Source of the DNA: Hymenobacter yonginensis
Lineage (GTDB): Bacteria; Bacteroidota; Bacteroidia; Cytophagales; Hymenobacteraceae
Length of the DNA: 64,000 nt
Assembly (NCBI RefSeq): GCF_027625995.1
Contig: NZ_CP115396.1
Location: forward strand, 3,410,001 to 3,474,000
Direction of reading: 5' to 3'
This document shows positions 40,073 to 49,278 of the stretch, in pieces; the stretch's first letter is position 1; every line of letters starts with the position of its first letter. The position numbers and the translations under genes were made by a program. Under the pieces are notes generated by a model. It searched no databases. It was not told where the DNA came from and was given only the letters and a program-made list of their open reading frames with translations.

Positions 40073-41839
40073 CTACTTGGCTACCACGAAGCGTACCGAC
40101 TGCGTGCCGGCTTCGGTGGTAACGGCGGCCACGTACAGGCCGGCGTTCAGCGAGGCAGGCAGCTGCACCACCTGGGTGCCGGCCGCGAGCTTGGCGGCGT
40201 TGGTCACTAGGGCCACCTCGCGGCCCGTTGCGTCGAGCACGCGCACCGTTACGGCGCCGGCTTTCTTCAGCTCAAACGAGAGGCGGGCGGCGCCTTCCGT
40301 GGGGTTGGGCGCCACGCTCAGGCCCTGCAGCTGCTCAGCGGCGGCTTTGTTGGCCAGCACCTGGCCGGGCACGTTGTAGCAGGTGTTCTGGGGGTTGAAG
40401 TTGGTCCAACCCGTAGCCCAGTTGCCGGCAGGCGTGTTAGGCGCCCCGAAGGCGCCCCGGAAGCTCACCACGTCGAAGGTGCTGTTGGGGCCGCCGTTGC
40501 CGGCGCCGGTCAGCTTGGCGTTGGTGAAGGCGCCGCCCGAGTTCAGGATGGAGGCCGCCGGAAGGGCGAAGCTAGGAACGCACTGCGCGTTGTTGCTGCA
40601 GTTGCCTTCGAAGTTGAAGTTGTCGCCGTTCAGGCCCAGGCCGGCTACTGCGCGGGTGGTGTCGTTGCCGGCAGCCACAATGGGGTTGATGTTGAAGCCG
40701 GCAAGTGGCGTTACGCCGGTACCGTACGTGGAGCGACCAGCCCGGTTAGCCAGGGTGGTGGAGAAGGCCGTCGTCGAAATAACGTTGTTCGACAGCACCA
40801 GCGAGCCGCCTTGGGCATTGCTCTGGGTGTAGTTGGCCGAGTTGCTGTTCAGCTCTACACCGAAGCGGCGTCCGGCAAATACCGAGTTGAAGATGCTCTG
40901 GGCCGAGTTCCGACGGATCAGGGCGCTGGCGCTGTTGTTGAACGGCGAGGCCGGCGTGGTCGAGGTCGGGAGCAGGATGGTCATGTTGGTGAACACGGCC
41001 GAAGTCTGCGGGCCGTTGGCCGTGCCGGTAGCGTCGTTGTCGCTCTCAAAGCCATTGGACACGCCGCCCGAGGCATTGTCGCCGCGACCGGGATTGCGCA
41101 ACCCTAAACCGTACTGCACGCGGCCCGAGAAGCCGTTGTCGGTGTCGAAGTCGTCATCGGTACCAGCCAGGGAAATCAGGTACTTGGCATTCACGGTGCC
41201 GCCAAACCACTCAAACGAGTCGTCGCCGGAGCCAGTCACCTGAATGTGGTCGATGGTGGTGCCATAGCCCACGCCACCCAGCGTCAGGCCGTTGATTTCG
41301 TTGTTGGGCTGAAATGCTACGCCGGGATATTCGATGCGCACATACTGCAGCGTTCCGGAGTTGTCGGCTGGGTCGGTGCCGCCAAACGTAGCATTCACGC
41401 CGCCCTCAATCGTGGGGTTGCCCGACAGGTTTACGGGCGCACGGCCGCAGAGGATAATGCCACCCCAGTCGCCGGGAGCCCGGGAGCCGGCCGGCTGGTT
41501 GGACGTAAACACAATGGGCTGAGTGGGCGTGCCCACGGCATTCAGCCGCGCGCCCTGCCGGATAACCAGAGCGCCTTGGTTGGCCAGGTCGCCTTTGATG
41601 ATGGTGCCCGCCTCAATAGTGAGCGTCGCGCCGCTGTTGACATATACGCAGCCGTTGAGCACGTAAATGTTGTTGCGGGTCCAGGTGGTGTTCTGCGTAA
41701 TCTGAAAGCCGGTTTGCTTGTCGGGCGTGCCCGTACCTACCAGTATCACATTGGAAGCCGTAGTGGGGCACTGCGCCTGCGATGCGAGCGGAACAAGGGT
41801 GGCCAGGGCCAGCAAGACCGGAAGTACAACTTTTTTCAT
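40073..41839 (-). CDS. secreted beta-helix protein with T9SS sorting domain
   Basis: 588 residues from ATG 41839. Signal peptide 1-22 (MKKVVLPVLLALATLVPLASQA). The body is Gly/Asn/Thr-rich with NNIYVLNGCVYVNSGATLTIEAGTIIKG, VIRQGARLNAVGTPTQPIVFTSN and GDWGGIILCGRAP, repeats typical of right-handed beta-helix surface proteins of Bacteroidota. The last ~75 residues, LSVAPNPTEGAARLSFEL to VRFVVAK, are a type IX sorting domain, so export goes through SprA and the product is attached or released at the surface. The upstream TonB receptor gene is on the same strand; such pairs recur in the phylum and suggest a surface ligand-capture role. Function otherwise unknown. Confidence 0.9.
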   Translation of the reverse strand: MKKVVLPVLLALATLVPLASQAQCPTTASNVILVGTGTPDKQTGFQITQNTTWTRNNIYVLNGCVYVNSGATLTIEAGTIIKGDLANQGALVIRQGARLNAVGTPTQPIVFTSNQPAGSRAPGDWGGIILCGRAPVNLSGNPTIEGGVNATFGGTDPADNSGTLQYVRIEYPGVAFQPNNEINGLTLGGVGYGTTIDHIQVTGSGDDSFEWFGGTVNAKYLISLAGTDDDFDTDNGFSGRVQYGLGLRNPGRGDNASGGVSNGFESDNDATGTANGPQTSAVFTNMTILLPTSTTPASPFNNSASALIRRNSAQSIFNSVFAGRRFGVELNSNSANYTQSNAQGGSLVLSNNVISTTAFSTTLANRAGRSTYGTGVTPLAGFNINPIVAAGNDTTRAVAGLGLNGDNFNFEGNCSNNAQCVPSFALPAASILNSGGAFTNAKLTGAGNGGPNSTFDVVSFRGAFGAPNTPAGNWATGWTNFNPQNTCYNVPGQVLANKAAAEQLQGLSVAPNPTEGAARLSFELKKAGAVTVRVLDATGREVALVTNAAKLAAGTQVVQLPASLNAGLYVAAVTTEAGTQSVRFVVAK

Positions 41840-41987
41840 GGTAGAGAAGAAAAAAAGAGAGTGAAGACAAACGCAATAGAGGCCGCGCTTTGCGCCTGAC
41901 AAAGGTCGCCTCCGAGTTTCTGGGCTAGGTTACCGCTGGGTAGCCTCTGTGTTAAGTTACTGTTGCCCCCGGGGCCTCTAAAAGCCG

Positions 41988-42030
41988 GCTGCCCCGGCTG
42001 CTTCCGTTTAGAGGAGGCAACCGGGGCAGC
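41988..42030 (-). terminator. terminator of the TonB receptor gene
   Basis: GCTGCCCCGGCTGC (41988-42001) and GCAACCGGGGCAGC (42017-42030), 14 bp with one wobble; on the minus strand followed by CGGCTTTTAG. Four bases after the stop. Confidence 0.85.
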
Positions 42031-42033
42031 TGT

Positions 42034-44868
42034 TTAGAAGCGGTAGGTAAGGCCGAGGGTGGAATAGCTCCCGCGCCGGTAGCTGGCGAAGGATGCTTGT
42101 TTTTCTATCCCGTTTATCCGGCCGTTGCGGTCCAGGTCGTAGTACATCCGGGTTTGTTGGTTGAGCAGGTTCTGGATGCCCGCCCGCAGCTCCAGGTGCG
42201 AGCCGATGCCTTTGGTCACCGACATGTCGATGATGTGGCGGGGCAGATCAAACACCGAGTAGTTCAGGTTCCGGTCGCCCACAAACGCAATGCGCGGCCC
42301 GATTACGTTGTACTGCACCGACACCTGCCATTTGCCTTCGTCGTCCTGGTAGAAGGTGCCCAGGTTTACCACGTAAGGCGACTGCCCCTGCAGCGGGCGG
42401 TCTTCCAGCGCGAAATCCTTGTTGTCAGCCAGCGTGGTATCGAGCTGTACGCGGCTCTTGATCAGCGAGGCATTCATCACAAACGAGAGACGCTGCAGGT
42501 ACTTGTTTTCCGACAGATCCAGCAGCGACTTGCGCAGCTCAATCTCGGCACCCACATCGTAGGCGCGGGTGGCATTCTGGTAGGTCAGCAGCAGGTCAGT
42601 GCCGGTCGTCGAGCGGGTTACCTGCTCGATGGCATCCAGGAAGCGCTTGCCAAACACACCCACCGAAATCATCTCCGAGCGGCTGGGGTAGAATTCGTAG
42701 CGCAGGTCGGCGTTGTAAATCTTAGCCGTGCGCAGGTCTTTGTTGCCCTGGATGAAGAAGTTGTTGCTGACGTCGTAGTAGGTGTAGTTGGCAATTTCGC
42801 GGAACTCCGGACGGTTCACCGAAATGCTGGCCCCGGCCCGCAGCAGGCTGCGGTCGTTGAAGTTGAACGTGGTATTGAGCGAGGGCAGCACGAACGTGCG
42901 AATCTCCTCGTAGCTGTCGCCGCCACCCGGCTGCAGGCGCCGGCGGTTGTACTCCACCCGCACACCACCCGTCACGTTGAAGCGGTCCGTGAGTGGCGCC
43001 ACGGCTCCCACGTAGCCCGCCACCAGCCGGTTGTTGCCGGTGTAGCGGTCCTGTGGCTGCGTAGCTTCGCGCAGCACAAAGCCCCCGTTGGCATTAATGT
43101 TCTGCGGGCTGAAGATGGTCGTCAGTGGCAACTCTTCCAGCGAGGAGTCGAAGTTGCGCGACCGGTCGTAGTTGAAGTAGCGGCTGTCGTAGCGGCGCTC
43201 CTTTTCCTCCATGTAGTAGCCCACGCGCAGCTTGTACTGGTTGGCGCTCAGCGTATCGCGGCCGTTGATGCGGTGCTCATACTGCGCGCTCGTCATGTAG
43301 GTATTCTCCTTCATGGTGGAGTAGAAGCGCGAGCTGGTAGTAGGGTCGCGGTTCACGACCACCCTGTACGGGGCCGGATTCGCATCGCCAGGGCGGTTGG
43401 CATCCAGCTCCCGCTCCTGAATGTTCTGGCGGTAGTCTGGCTCGTTGCGGTTCACGTAGTTGTAGCCGGCCGCCCAGATGAGGGTGCCCGCGCCGGTAGC
43501 GCCTAGCGTGTGCGTGCCGCCCAGCTGCCCCGAGTAGATGGAGCGGCTCTGGTAGTGCAGCGCGTAGTTGTTGCGCTCCAGCAGCGGGTCCGAAATAACC
43601 CCGCGGCGGTTTATCACCTCATCGGTGCCGTATTGGTTGAAGAAGTTGCGCAGCTCCAGCTTGTGGTTGTTGTTGAGCCGGACCTGGTAGTTGTGGATGA
43701 TGCCCAGGCGTGCGGCCGATACGCTGCGCGTGTCCACATAGTCGAAGAACTTTCCGGGCAGCACGTCCGGAGCCGCAGGATTGTAGGCCGTGAAGCGCTG
43801 ACGGGTGGCATTGTATTGCTCCTGCGTGTTGGAGTACGATACCGACGTCACGTTGCTCACGTACACGCTGCCAATCTCAAACTTGCGGTTCACCCCCAGC
43901 GACACCCGCAGGTCGGGCCGCGACGTCACGAGGCGCGGTACAAACTCGTTGCGCAGGTCGTTGCGTAGCGCCGAAGTCTGCTCGTTGTTGCTGGGTACTG
44001 CCGACTGCAGACCACTCAGCACGCCGGGCATGCTGCGCTGCCCATTATCGGTGCCCAGGAAGTCGGTGCCGCTGTGGTTGCTCTGCAGGAAGCCACCTTG
44101 AAACGTGTTGGTGCTGCGGGCCCAGCTGGAAACCGTGAGGCTGGTGGAATTTTCCAGTACGGCATTCTTGGTGTACACCTTCACCACGCCGCCCCCGAAT
44201 TCGCCCGGCAGCTCCGGCGAGCCGGACTTGAAGATCAGCACCCGGTCAATCACCGAGCTGGGCAGGATGTCAAACGAGAACGAACGAGTGTCGACCTCGG
44301 CCGAAGGCGTGAGGGCGTCGTTGAGCAGTACTGTGTTGTAGCGCTCGGCCAGGCCCCGGATAACGATGAAGTTATTGCTCTGCACCGTCACGCCCGGAAT
44401 GCGTTTTACCACTTCAGCCGCGTCGCGGTCCAGGGTCTTCACAATCTGGTCGTTGCTCATGCCGCTCACCACCACCTCGCTTTTCTTGAGGTCCTGGATC
44501 ATGGCTACCTCGGTGCCAGTCTGCTTCTGGCCGGTTACGGTTACCTCGCCCAGAGCCGTGGCGTTTTCTTCCATGGCGCCGTTGAGCGTGGTGGGCTGGC
44601 CGGCCCGTACTACCACCGCCGGAAACGTCAGCGGCTTATAGCCGATATAGGTCATGGTGATGTTGTAGGTACCGGCATCCAGCTTCAGCTCGTAATGGCC
44701 CTCCACATCTACCGGTGCGGCCTGCGTAGTGCCCGTCACGAGCACCGTGGCCCCGATGACGCCTTCGCCGGTCTTTTTATCGGTGACTTTGCCAACCAGG
44801 GACCCTTGCTGCGCCAGCGCCAGGGTGCTGAACAACAAGCTGAAAATCAGTACTAAAAAACGGGGCAT
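42034..44868 (-). CDS. TonB-dependent outer-membrane receptor with carboxypeptidase-like N-domain
   Basis: 944 residues from ATG 44868 (MPRFLVLIFSLLFSTLALAQ, signal peptide). Residues ~20-100 form a CarboxypepD_reg-like beta-sandwich (GSLVGKVTDKKTGEGVIGATV); the plug follows (DRDAAEVVKRIPGVTVQSN, NFIVIRGLAERYNTVLLNDA, GEFGGGVVKVYTKN) and then a large 22-strand barrel ending in LGLTYRF with C-terminal Phe. Imports a ligand across the outer membrane using TonB energy; ligand unknown. No SusD partner is next to it; instead the downstream gene encodes a T9SS beta-helix protein. A perfect -7 box (44892-44899) falls between the two possible ATGs (44889, 44868) and the gene body, which rules in the second. 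Confidence 0.95.
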   Translation of the reverse strand: MPRFLVLIFSLLFSTLALAQQGSLVGKVTDKKTGEGVIGATVLVTGTTQAAPVDVEGHYELKLDAGTYNITMTYIGYKPLTFPAVVVRAGQPTTLNGAMEENATALGEVTVTGQKQTGTEVAMIQDLKKSEVVVSGMSNDQIVKTLDRDAAEVVKRIPGVTVQSNNFIVIRGLAERYNTVLLNDALTPSAEVDTRSFSFDILPSSVIDRVLIFKSGSPELPGEFGGGVVKVYTKNAVLENSTSLTVSSWARSTNTFQGGFLQSNHSGTDFLGTDNGQRSMPGVLSGLQSAVPSNNEQTSALRNDLRNEFVPRLVTSRPDLRVSLGVNRKFEIGSVYVSNVTSVSYSNTQEQYNATRQRFTAYNPAAPDVLPGKFFDYVDTRSVSAARLGIIHNYQVRLNNNHKLELRNFFNQYGTDEVINRRGVISDPLLERNNYALHYQSRSIYSGQLGGTHTLGATGAGTLIWAAGYNYVNRNEPDYRQNIQERELDANRPGDANPAPYRVVVNRDPTTSSRFYSTMKENTYMTSAQYEHRINGRDTLSANQYKLRVGYYMEEKERRYDSRYFNYDRSRNFDSSLEELPLTTIFSPQNINANGGFVLREATQPQDRYTGNNRLVAGYVGAVAPLTDRFNVTGGVRVEYNRRRLQPGGGDSYEEIRTFVLPSLNTTFNFNDRSLLRAGASISVNRPEFREIANYTYYDVSNNFFIQGNKDLRTAKIYNADLRYEFYPSRSEMISVGVFGKRFLDAIEQVTRSTTGTDLLLTYQNATRAYDVGAEIELRKSLLDLSENKYLQRLSFVMNASLIKSRVQLDTTLADNKDFALEDRPLQGQSPYVVNLGTFYQDDEGKWQVSVQYNVIGPRIAFVGDRNLNYSVFDLPRHIIDMSVTKGIGSHLELRAGIQNLLNQQTRMYYDLDRNGRINGIEKQASFASYRRGSYSTLGLTYRF

Positions 44869-44891
44869 ACAGGTAGTTTTCGTTTGCACTG

Positions 44892-44899
44892 CAAAGCTA
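44892..44899 (-). promoter_or_regulatory. -7 box upstream of the TonB receptor
   Basis: TAGCTTTG on the minus strand, perfect consensus. Predicted transcription start is about 44885, after the ATG at 44889 and before the ATG at 44868. Confidence 0.6.
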
Positions 44900-44984
44900 C
44901 CGGGGGCCTGTTATGCTAATATTGCGTGGGCGTTATGCTTATGTTATGTGAAAGGTAAGTATCTCACATTCTGAAACAAACCGC

Positions 44985-44992
44985 TACTTTTG
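44985..44992 (+). promoter_or_regulatory. -7 box upstream of the YicC gene
   Basis: TACTTTTG, perfect TAnnTTTG, 23 bases before ATG 45016. No -33 TTG at the right distance. Confidence 0.6.
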
Positions 44993-45015
44993 CGGCCGTT
45001 TTACCCCGTTCGTCT

Positions 45016-45915
45016 ATGCTCCAGTCCATGACCGGCTACGGCGTCGCGCACCGCGACACCGACCGCTACTCCGCCACCGTCGAAGTTAAATCACTGAATT
45101 CCAAGTCACTGGATCTGACGCTGCGGTTGCCGCGCTTTCTCCAGGAAAAGGAGCTGGAAATCCGGAACCTGGTAGCCAAGAGCCTGGTGCGCGGAAAAGT
45201 GAACCTGAATTTCGATTTTTTGCGGGTGCGCGCCGCCGGTACGCAGAGTGCCGTCGTGAACCAGGCCGTGCTACAGCTGGCTTATGAGGAGCTCACGCAG
45301 CTGAGCGCCCGCACCGGCGCTTCGCTGGAGCAGCTCACGGCCATTGCCAAGGCGCTGCCTGGCGCCCTACGCATGCCAACGGAAGCAGCCGCAGCCCCCA
45401 CCGAGGAGGAAGACGAAGTGACGTGGGACGAGCTGCAGCCGCTGGTGCTGGAAGCGTTGGAGCGCGCCAACGAGTTCCGCCGCGCCGAAGGCCAGACACT
45501 CACCACCGAAATCCTGAGCTACCTCGACAGCATCCGCATCCAGCTGGCCGAGATTGAGCGCCACGACCCGCACCGCGTGGAGCAGGTACGCGAGCGGCTC
45601 CGCTCCCACCTCGCCGACCTGGCCACCAGCGAGCAGTTCAACGCCTCGCGCTTTGAGCAGGAGCTGATTTACTATATCGAGAAGCTGGATATCGCCGAGG
45701 AAAAAGTGCGGTTGGTCAGCCATCTGCACTACTTCACCGAAACGGTCTATCTGCCGGAGCCCACCGGCAAGAAATTAGCGTTTATTTCGCAGGAAATCGG
45801 ACGGGAAATCAACACCATCGGTTCCAAGGCCAATGACTTTATCGTACAACATTTGGTTGTGGGAATGAAGGAGGAGCTGGAGAAGATCAAGGAGCAAATC
45901 AACAACATTCTGTAG
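45016..45915 (+). CDS. YicC/YloC-family endoribonuclease
   Basis: 299 residues, normal size. N-terminal domain begins MLQSMTGYGVAHRD and contains VEVKSLNSKSLDLTLRLPRF, the diagnostic start of the family; the C-terminal DUF1732 domain has FRRAEGQTLTTEILSYLDSI, RLRSHLADL and EPTGKKLAFISQEIGREINTIGSK to the end. Members are RNases implicated in sRNA turnover (E. coli YicC with RyhB) and stationary-phase fitness. Divergent from the TonB receptor gene with 147 bases between the starts. No terminator is obvious after it. Confidence 0.95.
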   Translation: MLQSMTGYGVAHRDTDRYSATVEVKSLNSKSLDLTLRLPRFLQEKELEIRNLVAKSLVRGKVNLNFDFLRVRAAGTQSAVVNQAVLQLAYEELTQLSARTGASLEQLTAIAKALPGALRMPTEAAAAPTEEEDEVTWDELQPLVLEALERANEFRRAEGQTLTTEILSYLDSIRIQLAEIERHDPHRVEQVRERLRSHLADLATSEQFNASRFEQELIYYIEKLDIAEEKVRLVSHLHYFTETVYLPEPTGKKLAFISQEIGREINTIGSKANDFIVQHLVVGMKEELEKIKEQINNIL

Positions 45916-46234
45916 GCGGGCGCTACCGGCGTGGCCTGATTGTTTTGAACTTTGGCAATAAAATCCTGCATAGGACAATTGCTATAAACAACTGATATTT
46001 TCAGGCGGTCTGAATTTATTTTTTCTCGTTTTCACACTGCCTTTTACCTCAATAATTACCCTGATTAGCCCATAGCGGCCCTTTTAGCCAAACTGTGTTA
46101 ATCCGGGATAATTATTTTCTCACAAATCATTTGCTTGTCAGGGTTTCCTGCGTAAATTGTGTTATCCGAACAGACTACCTGATGATCAGTCTGTCGTAAA
46201 AACCCTAAGTTGATTTTCATCTTTTTTCAGCCCC
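45916..46234. other. AT-rich gene-free gap with small hairpin
   Basis: About 320 bases, AT-richer than the genes. It holds a 7-bp inverted repeat ACAGACT (46170-46176) / AGTCTGT (46188-46194) 41 bases before the next ATG, which could lie in the leader of that gene. No coding region or recognised RNA family. Confidence 0.4.
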
Positions 46235-46786
46235 ATGTATATGAAAAAAGTAATACTCTTGCCTGTTTCTCTGTGCCTGATGCTGCTGCTGACGGCCTTT
46301 CGCCCCTTTGCTGAGGTTGAACTGATTAAGAAGCGCGTGCTGAGCGAGCGGGTCGAAATCCTGATTCCGAAAGGATTTGAGGTGATGAGCGAGCAGCAGA
46401 TGGACTTTAACTACGCTAAAGCCCAGAGCCGCCCGAGCGTTATCTACACCAACAGCAAGGAAGCCAGCATCTCCTTCACCTACACCGACAATACTGCCGA
46501 TCAGGACATGATTGACATGTATGCCGACAACTTCTACAAGACCTACTCCAAGCAGTTCAAGGAGGCCAAGTGGTTTGCCAACGGCGTGAAAGAAGTAAGC
46601 GGCCGCAAAGTGGGCTACCTCGAGCTGATGAAGCCTGAGCTGGGCCACGAGGTATATCAGCTGATCTTCTTCACCGACGTGGAAGGCAAGCTGCTCATGT
46701 GCACCTTCACCTGCGCCGACCGTCAGAAGCCGGAGTGGGAAACGGTAGCCAAGCAGATTATGAGCTCGTTCAAAACGAACGGCTAA
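46235..46786 (+). CDS. secreted hypothetical protein
   Basis: 183 residues, not recognised. Signal peptide 1-26 (KKVILLPVSLCLMLLLTAF; an ATG at 46241 would also serve). The mature part is a mixed alpha/beta domain of ~155 residues: VEILIPKGFEVMSEQQM, ISFTYTDNTADQDMIDMYADNF, HEVYQLIFFTDVEGKLLMCTF, ending WETVAKQIMSSFKTN. The order strand-helix-strand and the WETVAKQI...S helix look like small periplasmic stress or lipid-binding-type proteins such as DcrB/PsbP-like folds, but this is a guess. Terminated by a strong hairpin. Confidence 0.8.
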   Translation: MYMKKVILLPVSLCLMLLLTAFRPFAEVELIKKRVLSERVEILIPKGFEVMSEQQMDFNYAKAQSRPSVIYTNSKEASISFTYTDNTADQDMIDMYADNFYKTYSKQFKEAKWFANGVKEVSGRKVGYLELMKPELGHEVYQLIFFTDVEGKLLMCTFTCADRQKPEWETVAKQIMSSFKTNG

Positions 46787-46811
46787 GCCCTCACTGCTTT
46801 CCAGCAGCTGA

Positions 46812-46854
46812 AACTCCTGCAACCAATGGCCCGGCGCCAATGGTTGCAGGAGTT
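46812..46854 (+). terminator. terminator of the secreted hypothetical gene
   Basis: AACTCCTGCAACCA (46812-46825) and TGGTTGCAGGAGTT (46841-46854) are perfect inverted repeats, followed by TTCTTTTG. Confidence 0.9.
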
Positions 46855-46916
46855 TTCTTTTGTGGCCTGTTGAGTGTGGAAAACTAACTACAGTGGCGGA
46901 CTGCAGCTGCCAATAG

Positions 46917-48290
46917 CTACTGCGCAGATCTGCCGCCCAGCTCATCCAGAAACTCACGGAGCAGTCCGAAGAGGTTGGGGAAGGCGGTGAGCGGCAGAGT
47001 GGCGGCCTGGTCCTGCACGTCGTGGTAGGCGGTGGGGCCGCCGCGGGTGTAGAGGAAGAAGGCGGGAACGCCGCGCTCGGAGAAGGGGAAGTGGTCGGAG
47101 TTAGCGGCCGGGCCGCGGGCAGCCAGCGCGGGCAGGGCCTGGCGGCGGGCGTTGAGAACCTGCAGCCGGGCAAACGGCGTGGGCAGGGTGCGGCCATTCA
47201 CTACGGTAGCGCCCTCCGAGCCGGTGCCCACCAGATCGAGGTTCAGCAGAAAGCGGATGCGGGCCAGCGGTACCAGCGGATGCTCCACGAAATAGCGCGA
47301 GCCCAGCAGCCCGGCCTCCTCGGCCCCGAAGGCCAGAAACACCACCGAATAGGCCGGCCGGTTTTCGGGGCGGCTGTAGTGGGCGGCCAGCTCCAGGAGC
47401 ATAGCCGTGCCGCTGGCGTTGTCGTTGGCGCCCGGGAAATAGGTGCGGGCGCCCATGCGGCCCAGGTGGTCGTAGTGCGCCGTAACAACCAGAAACGAGT
47501 CGGGCTGCAGGCGGCCGGGCACGAAGCCCACGATGTTCTGGGTGGGATACTGTGGCTTGAGCTCGGCATCTACGCGCGCCTCCACCGTCGCGGCAAGGCT
47601 GCCAGGTCCTCGATATTCCGCTTGGCGCCACACTGAATCCAGCACCTGCAGCCGCATCTGCGGGGCCTGCTCGTCAGCCAATGATGCCGTGAGCTTCGGG
47701 ACCAGGGTCAGACGCAGGGCAGCAGAATCGAGGTGCTGGCGGAGAGGCTGGGGCAGCTGGGGCAGGCGGCGCTCGTCGGCGGCGCGCAGCACGTAGCCAC
47801 CTGAGTACCAGCGGCGGCGCAGGAGTTGCTGTTGGGCGGCGGTATCCGTGAAAACCAGGGTATCGAGGCGGACGATGGGTACGGTGGAGAAAGGGCCGCC
47901 CACGTGCCCGCTGCCGGAATTGGGGGCGGCAATAAACTCTGTACCGGCGCGCAACGGCCGCGAATGGCCGAGCACCGGAAAGCGCAGCATGCCCAGACTC
48001 AACTCCAGCTTCAGCGCCCCCGGAAACGTGTTAATATCGAGGGTGAAGGGTTGCGTGTAGTCGGGGGCCAGCGGCTGCAGACCCAACTCCCGGAAACGCC
48101 GGCGCAGGTAGTCGGCGGCCTTCTGCTCGCCCTGGCTCACGTAGCCGCGGCCATGCATGGCGGGGGCCGTCAGGGTTTCGATGGTGCGCCGCACGCGGGG
48201 CATGTCCTGCGCCACGGCCGTTCCTGAAGACAGCGCCAGCACGAGGCCTGCCAGCGCCATATTGCGACGGTTCTTCGGAGAGTAGGTCAT
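46917..48290 (-). CDS. M28-family zinc aminopeptidase, secreted
   Basis: 457 residues. Signal peptide 1-27 (MALAGLVLALSSGTAVAQ). After a ~220-residue non-catalytic part comes the di-zinc peptidase: AHYDHLGRMG (His/Asp, about 271), PGANDNASGTAMLLELA (bridging Asp), FGAEEAGLLGSRYFV (catalytic Glu and zinc Glu), LLNLDLVGTGS (Asp) and PANSDHFPFSERGVPAFFLYTRGG with the final His in TAYHDVQD. All metal ligands are present. Acts on peptides in the periplasm or outside. No T9SS tail. VanZ gene lies 24 bases upstream on the same strand, so gcvH, vanZ and this gene may be one operon. Confidence 0.94.
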   Translation of the reverse strand: MTYSPKNRRNMALAGLVLALSSGTAVAQDMPRVRRTIETLTAPAMHGRGYVSQGEQKAADYLRRRFRELGLQPLAPDYTQPFTLDINTFPGALKLELSLGMLRFPVLGHSRPLRAGTEFIAAPNSGSGHVGGPFSTVPIVRLDTLVFTDTAAQQQLLRRRWYSGGYVLRAADERRLPQLPQPLRQHLDSAALRLTLVPKLTASLADEQAPQMRLQVLDSVWRQAEYRGPGSLAATVEARVDAELKPQYPTQNIVGFVPGRLQPDSFLVVTAHYDHLGRMGARTYFPGANDNASGTAMLLELAAHYSRPENRPAYSVVFLAFGAEEAGLLGSRYFVEHPLVPLARIRFLLNLDLVGTGSEGATVVNGRTLPTPFARLQVLNARRQALPALAARGPAANSDHFPFSERGVPAFFLYTRGGPTAYHDVQDQAATLPLTAFPNLFGLLREFLDELGGRSAQ

Positions 48291-48314
48291 CAGCCAAACA
48301 GAAGAAAGGGCGGG

Positions 48315-48743
48315 CTACTGCCACCAGCGGCGGATGGCGTAGGCCAGCCCCAGGCCCAGGGCCGCTCCCAGCGCGTCGCTGATGGCGTCGGACCACTCGC
48401 CGTGGCGGCCCAGGGCCATGGTCATCTGCAGCAGCTCAATCAGCAGGCCAAAGGCCACGCAGCCCAGCAGCACTACCGTATAGGCATGCCGCCGCAGCGC
48501 CGGCCACCGGGTCTGGCGCCGCGCCGAAAACACCACCAGCGCCGCCAGCACCACGAATACGCCCGCGTGAGCCGCCGTATCGAAGGATATCAGCTCCCAG
48601 GGCGGTACCACCGGCATGTCGGCGGAGGGTGTGAGGGTGAGCACCAACACCAGCGCCGCCCAGGCCAGCGGCAGGCCCACAAGGGGCCGGCGGCGAGGCC
48701 TGGGCGGCGCGGATTGTTGGGTCAGACCGGGAAGGCTAGGCAC
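48315..48743 (-). CDS. VanZ-family membrane protein
   Basis: 142 residues starting at GTG 48743, which overlaps the end of gcvH by 8 bases. Four membrane segments; VanZ-like motifs are [46 protein letters not shown] and the last helix [18 protein letters not shown] with the conserved Asp residues. Named after the teicoplanin-resistance protein, but most members are of unknown function. The gcvH-vanZ adjacency next to sprA is a pattern I recall from other Bacteroidota. Confidence 0.92.
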   Translation of the reverse strand: MPSLPGLTQQSAPPRPRRRPLVGLPLAWAALVLVLTLTPSADMPVVPPWELISFDTAAHAGVFVVLAALVVFSARRQTRWPALRRHAYTVVLLGCVAFGLLIELLQMTMALGRHGEWSDAISDALGAALGLGLAYAIRRWWQ

Positions 48744-49116
48744 CTACCAGCTCGCCATATACTTCGGCCGACAGCAGCGCGTCCAGTTCCGAAGGGTTGG
48801 CAATTGACATTTTAACCATCCAGCCGTCGCCGTAAGGGTCGGAGTTGACGGTTTCGGGGCTGCCGTCGAGCTGGCTGTTGATTTCCAGTACGGTGCCGGT
48901 GATGGGGCTGAACAGGTCGGAAACGGTTTTCACGGCTTCCACGGTGCCGAAGACCTCGTTCTGGGCAACTTCCTTGTCGAGCGTATCGATGTCAACATAC
49001 ACGATGTCGCCGAGCTCTTTCTGGGCGTGGTCGGTGATGCCGATGTAGGCAACGTCGCCTTCCACACGAATCCATTCGTGCTCTTTCGTGTACTTCAGGT
49101 CAGCGGGCAGATTCAT
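48736..49116 (-). CDS. gcvH: glycine cleavage system H protein
   Basis: 126 residues from ATG 49116 ([20 protein letters not shown]). Carries the lipoylated lysine, Lys63 in [13 protein letters not shown], and shuttles the methylamine group from P to T protein in glycine cleavage; in many bacteria it also takes part in lipoate transfer. Complete and of normal length. The open frame extends to 49269 but the extension is a palindromic repeat. A perfect -7 box lies 55 bases upstream (49171-49178). Other gcv genes are not in the window. Overlaps vanZ. Confidence 0.97.
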   Translation of the reverse strand: MNLPADLKYTKEHEWIRVEGDVAYIGITDHAQKELGDIVYVDIDTLDKEVAQNEVFGTVEAVKTVSDLFSPITGTVLEINSQLDGSPETVNSDPYGDGWMVKMSIANPSELDALLSAEVYGELVGA

Positions 49117-49170
49117 AACAGTGCGGGGGTTGGGAAGAAGAGGAAGAAGCCGGGCAGCGCCGCGGCTGCT

Positions 49171-49178
49171 CAAAAGTA
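49171..49178 (-). promoter_or_regulatory. -7 box upstream of gcvH
   Basis: TACTTTTG on the minus strand, perfect consensus, 55 bases before the ATG at 49116. Confidence 0.6.
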
Positions 49179-49182
49179 GCAG

Positions 49183-49275
49183 TTTAATGGCTGAATTGTT
49201 TAATGGCTGAATGGCTAGTCGTTCAGGAGTTTTTTGAACAACCAACCATTCAGCCATTAAACAATTCAACCATTT
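49183..49275. repeat. 93-bp palindrome between sprA and gcvH
   Basis: Arms of about 40 bases: 49183-49223 (AATGGCTGAATTGTTTAATGG...) and 49235-49275 (...CCATTAAACAATTCAACCAT), imperfect inverted copies with C/T differences, around an 11-base centre aggagtttttt. The unit AATGGCTGAA occurs twice in the left arm. It spans the 3' end region of sprA and probably serves as its terminator. Confidence 0.8.
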
Positions 49276-49278
49276 ATA

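Noticed and set aside
42097-43968. Two long plus-strand frames opposite the TonB receptor
   Set aside because: Antisense of well-supported barrel strands.
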